Of a stretch of 64,000 nucleotides of DNA, positions 55,536 to 63,088 are shown one piece after another; within the stretch, counting starts at the first letter, position 1, and each line of letters opens with the position of its first letter. The position numbers were made by a program, and so were the translations under genes. The DNA is from Fibrobacter intestinalis. GTDB lineage: Bacteria; Fibrobacterota; Fibrobacteria; Fibrobacterales; Fibrobacteraceae. The DNA lies in the NCBI RefSeq assembly GCF_900167415.1, contig NZ_FUWU01000005.1:34229-98228 (forward strand). The letters run 5' to 3'. The notes beneath the pieces were generated by a model. The model saw nothing but the letters and a program-made list of their open reading frames with translations, was not told the origin of the DNA and searched no databases.

Positions 55536-56270
55536 ATGAAGATGTACTGGAACAACAGCTTTATGCAGTTCTCTCAGCCCACCATCGAGGAACTTCGCCG
55601 CCGAATCGAAAAAAGCGAGAGCAACGCCGAAAAGAAGGGACGTGTGCTGGAACCGGTTGCTCCGTGCCGCGACCGCGAATATTGCAAAAGTTGGTGGGGC
55701 CGCGCCTGGTGTGCGAATCTGGAACAGTATGCCGATTTCGCAAGCCGTATTGATCGAGGCAAACGCTATGTGCGGGCAGGAACCGTTATCGACCTGCAAA
55801 TCAAGGCTGGCAAGGTGCTTGCCCGCGTGCAAGGTTCCAAGGCCACGCCGTACAAGGTGGAAATCAAAATTAGCCCCTTGACGGTAGAGGAATGCGACCG
55901 CATGGTCGAAAAGTGCGGCAACAAAATCGAGAGCATGGAAACCCTCATTAACGGAAAGTTCCCCGATGAACTCCAGGAAATGTTTATCGGCAAGGATGGA
56001 CTTTTCCCGAGCCCCAGGGCCATCAGTTTCAACTGCAATTGCCCCGATTGGGCTATCATGTGCAAGCACGTGGCCGCCGTCATGTACGGTATCGGCAAGC
56101 GTCTGGACGAAAATCCGTTCCTCTTTTTTACCCTGCGCGGATTGAACGCCGACCGCCTTATCAACGTGGCGCTTGAAAACAAGGTGGAAAAGATGCTCGA
56201 AAATGCAAGCAAGAAAAGCGACCGCATTATCCCCGCAAATCGCCTGAACGCCCTCTTCGGCGTGCTGTAG
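55536..56270 (+). CDS. SWIM zinc-finger protein
   Basis: The 244-residue protein has KSWWGRAWCANLEQYADF near the start, as in helicase-linked SWIM proteins. The zinc finger FNCNCPDWAIMCKHVAAVMY (CxCx8CxH) lies at about residue 165. A C-terminal extension ends DRIIPANRLNALFG. The SWIM finger probably contacts DNA or protein in a complex with the SNF2 helicase encoded just upstream (a 3-bp gap). The two form one transcript. Confidence 0.88.
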   Translation: MKMYWNNSFMQFSQPTIEELRRRIEKSESNAEKKGRVLEPVAPCRDREYCKSWWGRAWCANLEQYADFASRIDRGKRYVRAGTVIDLQIKAGKVLARVQGSKATPYKVEIKISPLTVEECDRMVEKCGNKIESMETLINGKFPDELQEMFIGKDGLFPSPRAISFNCNCPDWAIMCKHVAAVMYGIGKRLDENPFLFFTLRGLNADRLINVALENKVEKMLENASKKSDRIIPANRLNALFGVL

Positions 56271-56480
56271 GATTTGTGCTGTTTCTCTGATAAAGTCCGG
56301 AAACGCCCTTGTACATTTCATGTCACTCTGGCGGAATGCACTTTGAAAAGAGTATCGCCTTTTTGTAGATTACTTTTACTGTCCGGTAAAAGTTCCATTT
56401 CCCGTGATGCTTTTGAACTGGTTTTTGAAGCAAAGGAACTATAGTCAAAAACGGTGGATCCTAGAATCGGACGTCGCTTT

Positions 56481-56570
56481 TTTGGTGGGGGAGGCCTCCC
56501 CCTGGCTACAGCCCCTCCCGGGTCTTTCGCGCACCCCCTCGCCTAGGGGGCCCGCCCCCTAAGACCCGGG
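56481..56570 (+). repeat. Dispersed repeat E, copy 2
   Basis: TTGGTGGGGGAGGCCTCCCCC, GGCTACAGCCCC, CGCGCACCCCCTCGCCTAGG and a final CCCGGG palindrome match copy 1 at 47656, in the same orientation. It lies within the 350-bp gap 56271-56620, which has no gene. Confidence 0.7.
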
Positions 56571-56620
56571 AAATTTTTTTACGTTTCTTTCAGTTTTTTA
56601 TTTGTATAAATTGCCAGAAA

Positions 56621-57217
56621 ATGAATGTCACCATCGATTACTACGATAAGAACGCTGCGGAGTATTCTGCGGATACCGTCGGTGTAGATTTTTCTGCTAC
56701 ACAGAAAAAATTTTTGGAGTATCTGCCGCCGTATGCGAAAATACTAGATTTCGGATGCGCCTCAGGACGCGACACGAAATATTTCTTGAGCAAAGGATTC
56801 TTTGTGGATGCAATGGATGGTTCCGAGAGCCTCTGCCGAATCGCTCGCCGTTATACGGGTATTACTGTCAAACACATGTTCTTTGATGAACTTGTCGCTA
56901 AGGATAAATATGACGGAATTTGGGCGTGCGCATCGATTCTCCATTTACCATGGGACGAATTACTGGTTGTATTGCACAAAATGGCTGATGCTCTGAAAAA
57001 AGATGGCGTGATTTATACGTCATTCAAATATGGTGATTTCTCTGGCGAACGCAATGGCAGATTTTTCACCGATTTCACTGAAAAATGTTTATTTGAAATG
57101 CTTGCGGAAGTTCCCGAACTTGTCTGTAGAGAATATTGGATTTCAATGGATGTTCGGTCAAATAGGAGTGAAGAAAAATGGATGAACTCAATTCTTTCCC
57201 GCAAAGTTGCGCACTGA
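56621..57217 (+). CDS. Class I SAM-dependent methyltransferase
   Basis: The 198-residue Rossmann-fold enzyme has motif I ILDFGCASGRDTKYFLSKG and the acidic residue DAMDGSESL at the end of strand 2, with a DGIWACASILHLPWDEL motif IV like that of TehB/small-molecule methyltransferases. No DNA methylase (D/N)PP(Y/W) motif is present. It probably methylates a small molecule or RNA. Its last 40 bases overlap the start of the HNH gene, and the two should be expressed together. Confidence 0.82.
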   Translation: MNVTIDYYDKNAAEYSADTVGVDFSATQKKFLEYLPPYAKILDFGCASGRDTKYFLSKGFFVDAMDGSESLCRIARRYTGITVKHMFFDELVAKDKYDGIWACASILHLPWDELLVVLHKMADALKKDGVIYTSFKYGDFSGERNGRFFTDFTEKCLFEMLAEVPELVCREYWISMDVRSNRSEEKWMNSILSRKVAH

Positions 57218-58377
57218 ATTTAGATTCTAACTATTGCAACCAGCTTGATGTTGAGTGTTTTTCACTCATGATGAAGAATCCAAGTTATTGCTATAAGTTT
57301 TATTGGCTTGAAGCGCTCGTCAAGATTGTTGACGAAGACGCTGTTCAGGTGACGTTTGATGCAATCATTAACGAGATGATTGCCAATGCTTGGTACACGG
57401 TGCTGGAATATCATATTCATTTGAGTGGGATGCTGAAAGGTGAATTTCGAGATTCTTTGGAACTTGCTGTTGTTGAACTGGCTGCAAAAAGCGGATTGTC
57501 CTCGAATGCGTCTAAAGTTGAAATTAAAAACGCCATCGGGCAATACCATGCCGATATAAAAAAGTACAAAGAAGCTTTGACCAAATACGTGCCGTATCGT
57601 GCATTGGCTGGTTTCTACAATCGTTTCGAAGAGGGCGGCGGTGCAAAAATTAATTGGAACAATGTTTCGACAATCGTTGAATACACGAAAACGGTGAATA
57701 ATCGTATTTTGTTGCCATATATATTTGGTGAAAATTCGCAATTGAATCGTACAGTTATTTTTAACCCTTTATGGAAACAGTATATTCAAGACAATTCGGT
57801 TGCGTTTCTGGGATGGATACAATATGAAAAATCCAAGTGGTTACAAATCAATAATCCCGAGGTTCCCGGAATTGTGTATAAACTTTTTCCGACGGATGCG
57901 AATACTCGAAAACTTAAGTATGTTCGTGAACTATGGGAAATAGTATTAGAACGAGAAACAGTTTTAGAACGAGAAACAGTTTTAGACATCTATACAAACA
58001 AGCCTCTTGATAAATCGAATTACGACATAGACCATTTTATCCCTTGGTCATTTGTAATGAATGATGAACTGTGGAACTTGCTTCCGATGGAGCCATCGCT
58101 CAATTCTTCGAAGAACAACCGTTTGCCACCTTGGGAGTTTTTTAAACGTTTTGCGCAAAATCAATATGAAATGTATTGCTTAATGTGGAATGATGAATTT
58201 GTTCGTGAACGATTTGAAAAATGCTATCGGGATAACATTCATTCGATATGGGCTGAAACCGAACTATTTAAACCCGGGAATAGCAAAGAACTGTTCGTTG
58301 ATATTTTGAAAAAGAATATGCAACCTGTGTATGACTCCGCAAAACGGCAAGGGTATGAGGTGTGGAAGTTTAGATAA
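57178..58377 (+). CDS. HNH endonuclease-domain protein
   Basis: The ATG at 57178 has GGAG nine bases upstream, inside the methyltransferase gene (40-bp overlap). The N-terminal 250 residues are helix-rich and unmatched. The C-terminal HNH nuclease core has IYTNKPLDKSNYDIDHFIPW (DIDH) and LWNLLPMEPSLNSSKNNRLP (N...N). The Cys pairs seen in some HNH proteins are absent. A repeat VLERETVLERETVLD just before the core comes from an 18-bp tandem duplication. The target is unknown. With the upstream methyltransferase and the ATPase remnant downstream, it may be part of a broken defence locus. Confidence 0.78.
   Translation: MDELNSFPQSCALNLDSNYCNQLDVECFSLMMKNPSYCYKFYWLEALVKIVDEDAVQVTFDAIINEMIANAWYTVLEYHIHLSGMLKGEFRDSLELAVVELAAKSGLSSNASKVEIKNAIGQYHADIKKYKEALTKYVPYRALAGFYNRFEEGGGAKINWNNVSTIVEYTKTVNNRILLPYIFGENSQLNRTVIFNPLWKQYIQDNSVAFLGWIQYEKSKWLQINNPEVPGIVYKLFPTDANTRKLKYVRELWEIVLERETVLERETVLDIYTNKPLDKSNYDIDHFIPWSFVMNDELWNLLPMEPSLNSSKNNRLPPWEFFKRFAQNQYEMYCLMWNDEFVRERFEKCYRDNIHSIWAETELFKPGNSKELFVDILKKNMQPVYDSAKRQGYEVWKFR
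57946..57981 (+). repeat. 18-bp perfect tandem duplication in the HNH gene
   Basis: TTAGAACGAGAAACAGTT occurs twice in direct contact, adding LERETV once in frame. The flanking next unit starts TTAGAC and diverges. Confidence 0.95.
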
Positions 58378-58397
58378 GAGAAATGATTGTTAATTAA

Positions 58398-58841
58398 ATG
58401 ATCGTGATGTTTCAATGGAGACCTAAAGCATTTCCTAATTTAGGGCTATTTGCAAAAGTCTGTATTTTTTTTATGAATGACAAGGAACTTGTTGATTCGA
58501 TTACCACAGCAATTCGTGAAATGCGGCATAAGGGTGTGTCAATCATGATTGCTAGCCAAGATCCGATGAGCTTGCCGAGTGAGATTATAGAGCTTAGTTC
58601 TATTGTGATTATGCATAAGTTTAGTTCGCCTGCGTGGGTAAAACATGTTCAAAAAGCTATTACTGCTTTGCAAACGCTGACACCTACGGCAATGTCATCG
58701 TTGACTTCCGGTGAGGCCTATTTATGGGCAAACAAAGCTACGGATAGGGCTTTTACACAAAGACCTGTAAAAATACTAATTCGACCGCGGGTTACTAAAC
58801 ATGGCGGCGATACGATAAATGCGATGAAGCTGCCCCTTTGA
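58398..58841 (+). pseudogene. C-terminal fragment of a HerA/DUF87-like ATPase
   Basis: The frame reads ELVDSITTAIREMRHKGVSI and IMIASQDPMSLPSEIIELSS, the sensor/arginine region of HerA-FtsK-type ATPases, then SSPAWVKHVQKAITALQ, LTSGEAYLWANKATDRA and RPRVTKHGGDT, the usual C-terminal end. Walker A and most of the ATPase domain are missing, and the first 25 residues have no match. The fragment follows the HNH gene by 20 bp, so an N-terminal deletion of a once larger gene is likely. Confidence 0.6.
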
Positions 58842-59195
58842 AATTATTGCAAGAATTTCTAAAACGTACAAAAAATTGCAGCATTTGTATGAAAATTTGT
58901 GTGTGTTTGGGCTTGCGGGTCTTTTATTACTAGACGAAACACAGTGAAATTTGCATTTCCGCGTTAGGGATAGTGACCCGCAAGGGCGGAGACCCGCGGC
59001 GGTTTTGTATTGCGTTTTTAGGGAGCAAGGCTCCGTTGTAGGAGGCGAGTCGGGGTGCGGAGCGCCATGAATTGCCCTTACAATATAGCCCGACCTGCAC
59101 GGAGTGCGGGGAACTCCCTAAAAATATGATGCTTCAAACGAAAATGAGTTGTGCCGATATCAAATTTTGTTTAGAAATTCCAAGAGGTTCAAACT
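58842..59195. other. Gene-free region with element D
   Basis: No gene was seen. ATTGCAAGAATTTCTAAAA near 58846 resembles ATTGCAAGGATTTCTAAAA at 63785, before the IS5-like gene. Element D fills 58963-59115. Confidence 0.6.
58963..59115. repeat. Structured dispersed element D, copy 2
   Basis: GCGTTAGGGATAGTGACCCG with GGGCGGAGACCCG at the left, a variable GC-rich middle (GGAGCAAGGCTCC; GAGTCGGGGTGCGGAGCGCC), and CAATATAGCCCGACCTGC at the right. It lies 80 bp beyond the FISUMP gene stop in the same orientation as copy 1 has to topB. Confidence 0.65.
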
Positions 59196-60596
59196 TTAGT
59201 CCTTGAGGCAGCGGACGGAATGGCCTTGGATTTTGTAGGTGTAGCCAAAAGAGACGCTGCTGGGGCTCGAGTACATAAAGTAAGCGTCAGATTCGTCGAA
59301 TGCGGAGGACGACCAAAAGTTTGCGTATTGGCCGGCATACATATAAAAGACTCCGATGTCGTTGAAGCTGCTGTAGCCTGCGGGGAGAGCGGAAAAACCA
59401 AAGTCGTCTGTGCCGCCGTTAGTCCAGCCAGTGATGGAGTTGAGCGCTTTGGTGGTAACGTTGTTGGTTGCTCCTGTAAAGGTGCGTAATGTTTCTAATT
59501 CGCTGCCGCTGGGCAAGTGCCAGCCTTCCGGGCAAACGCCACGAACGGTTCCGCTGGGGTTGCAGGTTGCTTTGTATCCGCAACCTTTTCCGGTTGTAGA
59601 AAATCTCGCTGCGGAGTCCATGGCGGCACTCCACAGGTAGAGTCGTCCGTATTTGGCGCAGGAATCGGCGCTGTTGTTGTAGCAATAGCTTTTGGCGGTG
59701 TTTTCGCTGTAGGGGTAGTTCAGGTTTTCTGCCATCCAAGTCTGGTAGCCGATTTTGACGGTCTTGTAAATTTGTCCGTCGCGGGAGTCGATCATTTCGC
59801 TGTAGGAAATTTCGGGGTTCAGGTATTGCCAGTTTGCTTTTGCCAAAGAACTGGAGGAAGGGACTGCCGAGCTGCTGGAGATTTCGTCGCTAGAGCTGGA
59901 AAGAATTGCCTCGGAACTGGAAGATGGGACGTGGCTGGATGAGGATTCCGGAATTATCACGGAGCTGGAGGATTTTTCGTTTGCGCTGCTGGAGACGCTT
60001 GATGCCGCGGAACTGGATGGTGCGGCTTCGCTTGAAGAGGATGCGACAACGGCGCTGGAAGATTCCTCCATGCCGGAAGAGGATTCCGCTTTTGCCGAAG
60101 AACTGGATGAAAGGGCTGCCGAGCTGGATGACAATGTTTCCTCTTTTCTGCCATCCGACGAAGAGCTTGGCGATATGGAGCCGCTGGATTCTGGATTCGT
60201 TTCTTTGGTGTCTAATAGGGTCCATTTGCCGTCGGAGCAGATGAGCGTGGCTTTTTCGCTTTCCACAAATGTTTTGTCGCCTTCGCGCTTCTCTGTGCAA
60301 GTTAAAAGGTCATCAACGGTCGCCACGGAGTCGATGATAGAATAGAGGTATTCCCAGCGCCTGTCCTCGCAAACATAGATTTTGTTGTTTTCCTGGATGA
60401 ATGCGGTGTCCTGTTCGTGTTTTGCGGTGCAATTGGGCAGGTCGTCGAGAGTTTCCACGTTGAACGCGAAGTCCGATTCGGAAGCGGAATCGATGGTGTT
60501 GCTGGAGGAAGACGAGGTGTCGTCGCTACAGGCGGATAAACTGAATGTCGCTACTGCAATAAGGAAAAGTAAAAATGAAAAGTTTGATGGCTTCAT
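59196..60596 (-). CDS. FISUMP-domain polyserine lipoprotein
   Basis: The lipoprotein signal FLIAVATFSLSAC gives Cys at residue 23. Two short repeats DDLxxCTxKxExDxxF with an ICSDGKW-type end lie at about residues 45-130. Polyserine linkers with Ala/Glu/Val spacers run over about 135-270. The C-terminal 200 residues are the Fibrobacter succinogenes major paralogous (FISUMP) domain: VKIGYQTWMAENLNY, CYNNSADSCAKYGRLYLWSAAMD, GVCPEGWHLPSGSEL, GFSALPAGY, FWSSSAFDESDAYFM and a final HSVRCLKD. The domain is a hallmark of Fibrobacter surface proteins; its ligand is not established. Confidence 0.92.
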   Translation of the reverse strand: MKPSNFSFLLFLIAVATFSLSACSDDTSSSSSNTIDSASESDFAFNVETLDDLPNCTAKHEQDTAFIQENNKIYVCEDRRWEYLYSIIDSVATVDDLLTCTEKREGDKTFVESEKATLICSDGKWTLLDTKETNPESSGSISPSSSSDGRKEETLSSSSAALSSSSSAKAESSSGMEESSSAVVASSSSEAAPSSSAASSVSSSANEKSSSSVIIPESSSSHVPSSSSEAILSSSSDEISSSSAVPSSSSLAKANWQYLNPEISYSEMIDSRDGQIYKTVKIGYQTWMAENLNYPYSENTAKSYCYNNSADSCAKYGRLYLWSAAMDSAARFSTTGKGCGYKATCNPSGTVRGVCPEGWHLPSGSELETLRTFTGATNNVTTKALNSITGWTNGGTDDFGFSALPAGYSSFNDIGVFYMYAGQYANFWSSSAFDESDAYFMYSSPSSVSFGYTYKIQGHSVRCLKD

Positions 60597-61180
60597 GATT
60601 TTACTGTTTGGGGAAAGATTTTATTCAACGTGAAATCTAGCAAATAAGGCTGTTTCTGGTTTTGATGGAGACTTGGGAGTCGGCGTCATCGTTGTGGGAG
60701 TTTATGTTCCCAAAGGCGTAGGCAATTTCCTCAAAAGCCGGAGTTTTCAAGTGCATAAATTTCTAGGGCGGAAATCTTTGGAAGGTCTATTCGTTTTCTG
60801 TTTGCCAGAATCCTGCGATATGGAGAAAAGGAATGGCAAATTTTCGGCTGGCGATGTGAACTCCAAGGAAGGACGGCCAGCCGGCAGTCAGGACGGTCTC
60901 CCGACCGTCCAAAGAATTTGGTGCGCCAAGGAAAAATTTTCTGCCAAATTCAACGGTCTTATTTTTGCTTGGGCAAGTAGTGCCAAGCGGCGACTTTGCA
61001 CACTGAATACTTGGAAACTTTGTTTCCTTAGTATGAAGGGGACTCTCTATGGCCAATTCGTCTAAGGGAACAAGTTCCCAAGACCCATGAATCTTGGGCT
61101 CTTTGAGCACTTAGATGAATTGTGCATAGCCTCATGGGAGAGGCCCGATGCTTAATCGCTCAAAAATTTTCAAAAGCCTC
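60597..61180. other. Gene-free region with hairpin repeats
   Basis: Codons at 60673-61065 are open but look non-coding. A perfect GGACGGTC-TCCC-GACCGTCC hairpin lies at 60891-60910. Three family-A-like hairpins follow: TTGG-AAAC-TTT-GTTT-CCTTAG near 61011; an inverted unit at 61053-61090; and a direct unit at 61084-61122 sharing its CCCATGA end. Confidence 0.65.
61053..61122. repeat. Hairpin repeat family A, inverted pair
   Basis: CAATTCGTCTAAGGGAAC...CCCAAGACCCATGA is the reverse complement of copy 2. It overlaps head to head a direct copy CCCATGAATCTTGG...ACTTAGATGAATTGTG whose stem is GCTC-TTT-GAGC. Confidence 0.75.
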
Positions 61181-61228
61181 TTGACAATCCGATTTTTCCA
61201 TACTAGATTTGTGGTGAACAAATGTTCA
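61181..61228 (+). promoter_or_regulatory. Promoter with overlapping palindromic operator for the Rpn gene
   Basis: TTGACA (61181-61186) is spaced 17 bases from TAGATT (61204-61209). Six bases further lies the perfect palindrome TGAACA-AA-TGTTCA (61215-61228), at the expected transcription start. It resembles the GAACN4GTTC box of Gram-positive LexA, but Fibrobacter LexA is reported to use a different box, so the repressor is unknown. Confidence 0.6.
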
Positions 61229-61281
61229 TTACGCAAAACCAAAGCCGTCGCTTTCTAAGCTTGTAGCGACAGGAGAGAAAA

Positions 61282-62184
61282 ATGAAAAGATACGAAGACC
61301 TGGACATCACCGACAACTTCATGTTCGCCAAGGTGTTCAGCAACGAGGACGTGGCGAAGGACTTCCTACAGGACATCCTGAAAATCACCATCGAGAAAAT
61401 CGAAGTCGTCACGGAGGCCTCCGCCCAGGAGGACCCCTTCCACAAGAGCGTCCGCTTCGACGTTCTTGTCAGGGAGGAACCTTTGAGCGCATCGGAATCC
61501 GCCAGCGAATTGAAATCCGCAAGTCTGCCGAAATCTCCGGGAAATCCTAACTCTTGGATCTCCAAGACTCCGAGAACTGCATCGGGGACAGGCCGCTACT
61601 TTGACATCGAGCTGCAGATGGACGACACGGGCGAGCTTCCCAAGCGGGCGCGATACTACCAGGGGATGTGCGACCTGGACGCCCTAGGCAAGGGCGCGAA
61701 CTACGAGGAACTCCAGGAGCAATACATCCTCTTCCTGTGCTCGAAGGACATCTTCGGGAAGGGCAAGCCCATCTACCGGTTCCAGAACCGCGAGGATTCC
61801 GACCCGGGCATCCTGATGGGCGACCTCTGCTACAAGAATTATTATATCTTTAAGAAGTTCGACGAAATCAAGGACGCCTCCATCCGCGAGTACATGCAGT
61901 ACTTCGCCACCCAGGAACACCGGTCCGAGAAGATGGAGCGCATCCACCGCCTGGTGGAAAGGTACCGCCAGGACCCCGTCACAAGGAAGGCATATATGAC
62001 ACTGGAACAGGAACTCGACATCCGATACAAGAGGGGGCTCGAAAAAGGCCGTGCCGAGGGCGTTGCGGAAGGGCGGGCTGATGAGAGAAAGGAATTAGCC
62101 AAGGCGTTCCGCGATCAAGGCGTAAGCATCGATGTTATTGCTACTTCCACAGGCCTCACTTCCGAAGAAATCCGGGCGCTGTAG
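61282..62184 (+). CDS. Rpn-family PD-(D/E)XK nuclease/recombination-promoting protein
   Basis: The ATG follows AGGAGAGAAAA. The 300-residue protein opens YEDLDITDNFMFAKVFSNED, the Rpn start. The nuclease core has VRFDVLV (Asp) and YFDIELQMDD (ExQ), then KRARYYQGM. Between Asp and ExQ lies an unusual insertion of about 38 residues rich in Ser, Pro and Lys with different base use. The C-terminal segment from about residue 220 contains MTLEQELDIRYKRGLEKG and (E/A)GRAEG repeats, a coiled oligomerisation region, then a small DQGVSIDVIATSTGLTSEE helix. Rpn proteins cleave DNA and have been linked to phage defence. Confidence 0.88.
   Translation: MKRYEDLDITDNFMFAKVFSNEDVAKDFLQDILKITIEKIEVVTEASAQEDPFHKSVRFDVLVREEPLSASESASELKSASLPKSPGNPNSWISKTPRTASGTGRYFDIELQMDDTGELPKRARYYQGMCDLDALGKGANYEELQEQYILFLCSKDIFGKGKPIYRFQNREDSDPGILMGDLCYKNYYIFKKFDEIKDASIREYMQYFATQEHRSEKMERIHRLVERYRQDPVTRKAYMTLEQELDIRYKRGLEKGRAEGVAEGRADERKELAKAFRDQGVSIDVIATSTGLTSEEIRAL
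61996..62184 (+). CDS. Putative internal small Rpn protein (RpnS-like), same frame as the nuclease gene
   Basis: Within the Rpn gene AAGGAAGG stands five bases before an in-frame ATG (61996). Translation from there would give a 62-residue protein beginning MTLEQELDIRYKRG and ending with the Rpn C-terminus. E. coli rpn genes are reported to make such in-frame small C-terminal proteins, which bind and restrain the full nuclease. The signal sequence is seen here; translation is inferred. Confidence 0.45.
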   Translation: MTLEQELDIRYKRGLEKGRAEGVAEGRADERKELAKAFRDQGVSIDVIATSTGLTSEEIRAL

Positions 62185-62215
62185 GGAAACCCTGATTTGA
62201 AAGATACACCGCCTG

Positions 62216-62458
62216 GTGGAAAGGTACCGCCAGGACCCCGTCACGAGGAAGGCATACATGACACTGGAACAGGAACTCGACATCCGATACAAGAGGGGGC
62301 TCGAAAAAGGCCGTGCCGAGGGCGTTGCGGAAGGGCGGGCCGAAGGAGCTGATGCAAAAAATAGGGAATTGGCCAAAGCCTTCCGCGATAACGGTTTCCC
62401 CATTGAAGCCATTTCCCAAAACACAGGCCTTTCACTTGAGGAAATCCGGGCGCTATAG
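62216..62458 (+). CDS. Free-standing copy of the Rpn C-terminal module
   Basis: After a 31-base gap from the Rpn stop, the sequence repeats the last quarter of the Rpn gene. It has ERYRQDPVTRKAYMTLEQ and RYKRGLEKGRAEGVAEGRAE almost unchanged, then a diverged tail (DNGFPIEAISQNTGLSLEE in place of DQGVSIDVIATSTGLTSEE). The open frame starts at a GTG (62216), but the likely start is ATG 62258, which has AGGAAGG just upstream; that gives 66 residues. It has no nuclease part. By analogy to RpnS it may bind the neighbour Rpn protein. Confidence 0.65.
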   Translation: MERYRQDPVTRKAYMTLEQELDIRYKRGLEKGRAEGVAEGRAEGADAKNRELAKAFRDNGFPIEAISQNTGLSLEEIRAL

Positions 62459-62642
62459 GACGGCATAATGCTCTAAGTTGGATAAAAGACCAAGGAGGGC
62501 TTCAGGGTAGGCCTATCAATAGGGGAATGATGCTTTTCGGTAGAACTTATTGCATGGATTGTTTCAAAAACGCAACAACGATGAGGAATTTGAATGACTG
62601 CTATAAAATTTGCGAAGGTTGTCGGACTTCTCATTAGGCGAA

Positions 62643-62895
62643 ATGTACATGGTACAAATCCCGGTCACGGAATGGTACGAACTGCGGAGGGAAAAACGGA
62701 AACTCCGCGAACAGGCAGGAAGACTTCGGAACTGCGCAAAAGACTGCAATATAGCCCAAGGCGATTCGGACATGCTTGAAAACGGTGGAAAATGGCGTTG
62801 TGAAGAGGCTTTCTGTCGGTAGGACGGGGAGATGTTACTGCTGGGACAAAGTATGCGCCAAATGGCTCTATGCAAAAAAGAATGATAAGCTATGA
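62643..62895 (+). pseudogene. Small Cys-rich protein, probable frameshift
   Basis: From ATG 62643 or 62649 the frame reads VQIPVTEWYELRREKRKLRE and a Cys-rich end (KWRCEEAFC) before a stop at 62822. In the next frame, CYCWDKVCAKWLYAKKN continues with well-spaced Cys residues to 62895. One inserted base near 62816-62820 would explain the break. A further frame at 62956-63070 also looks protein-like. The segment 62459-62642 shows nothing else. Family unknown. Confidence 0.35.
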
Positions 62896-63088
62896 TGGGA
62901 ATTGTATTTGATATGCCGACAAGGAAGAGCCTTCTCAAGTGCTGGACATGATAAATTGTGTTCTAATCCGCTGTATGGCTCCAATATCGAGGACATTAGC
63001 GTCGGGAATTTATCCGTTTTCATGGAACTTGTCGAAAATGTCGCTTGTCTGGCGACCTGGTTTTTATGCTGAAAGTTATGTTTTTTTT

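Noticed and set aside
54918..56321. 467-codon open frame opposite the SNF2 and SWIM genes
   Set aside because: Antisense shadow of two genes with clear motifs.
58963..59115. Integron attC site
   Set aside because: GTTAGGG does not fit the GTTRRRY core, and no integron integrase or cassette array is present.
60673..61065. 130-codon open frame as a gene
   Set aside because: It covers hairpin repeats, has no ribosome site and no protein-like composition.
61215..61228. LexA (SOS) box
   Set aside because: The palindrome fits the Gram-positive form, but Fibrobacter LexA is known to bind a different sequence. It is kept only as an operator of unknown repressor.
62943..63088. Riboswitch upstream of pnuC
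   Set aside because: The leader contains protein-like codons and no known NAD- or thiamine-type conserved core was seen.
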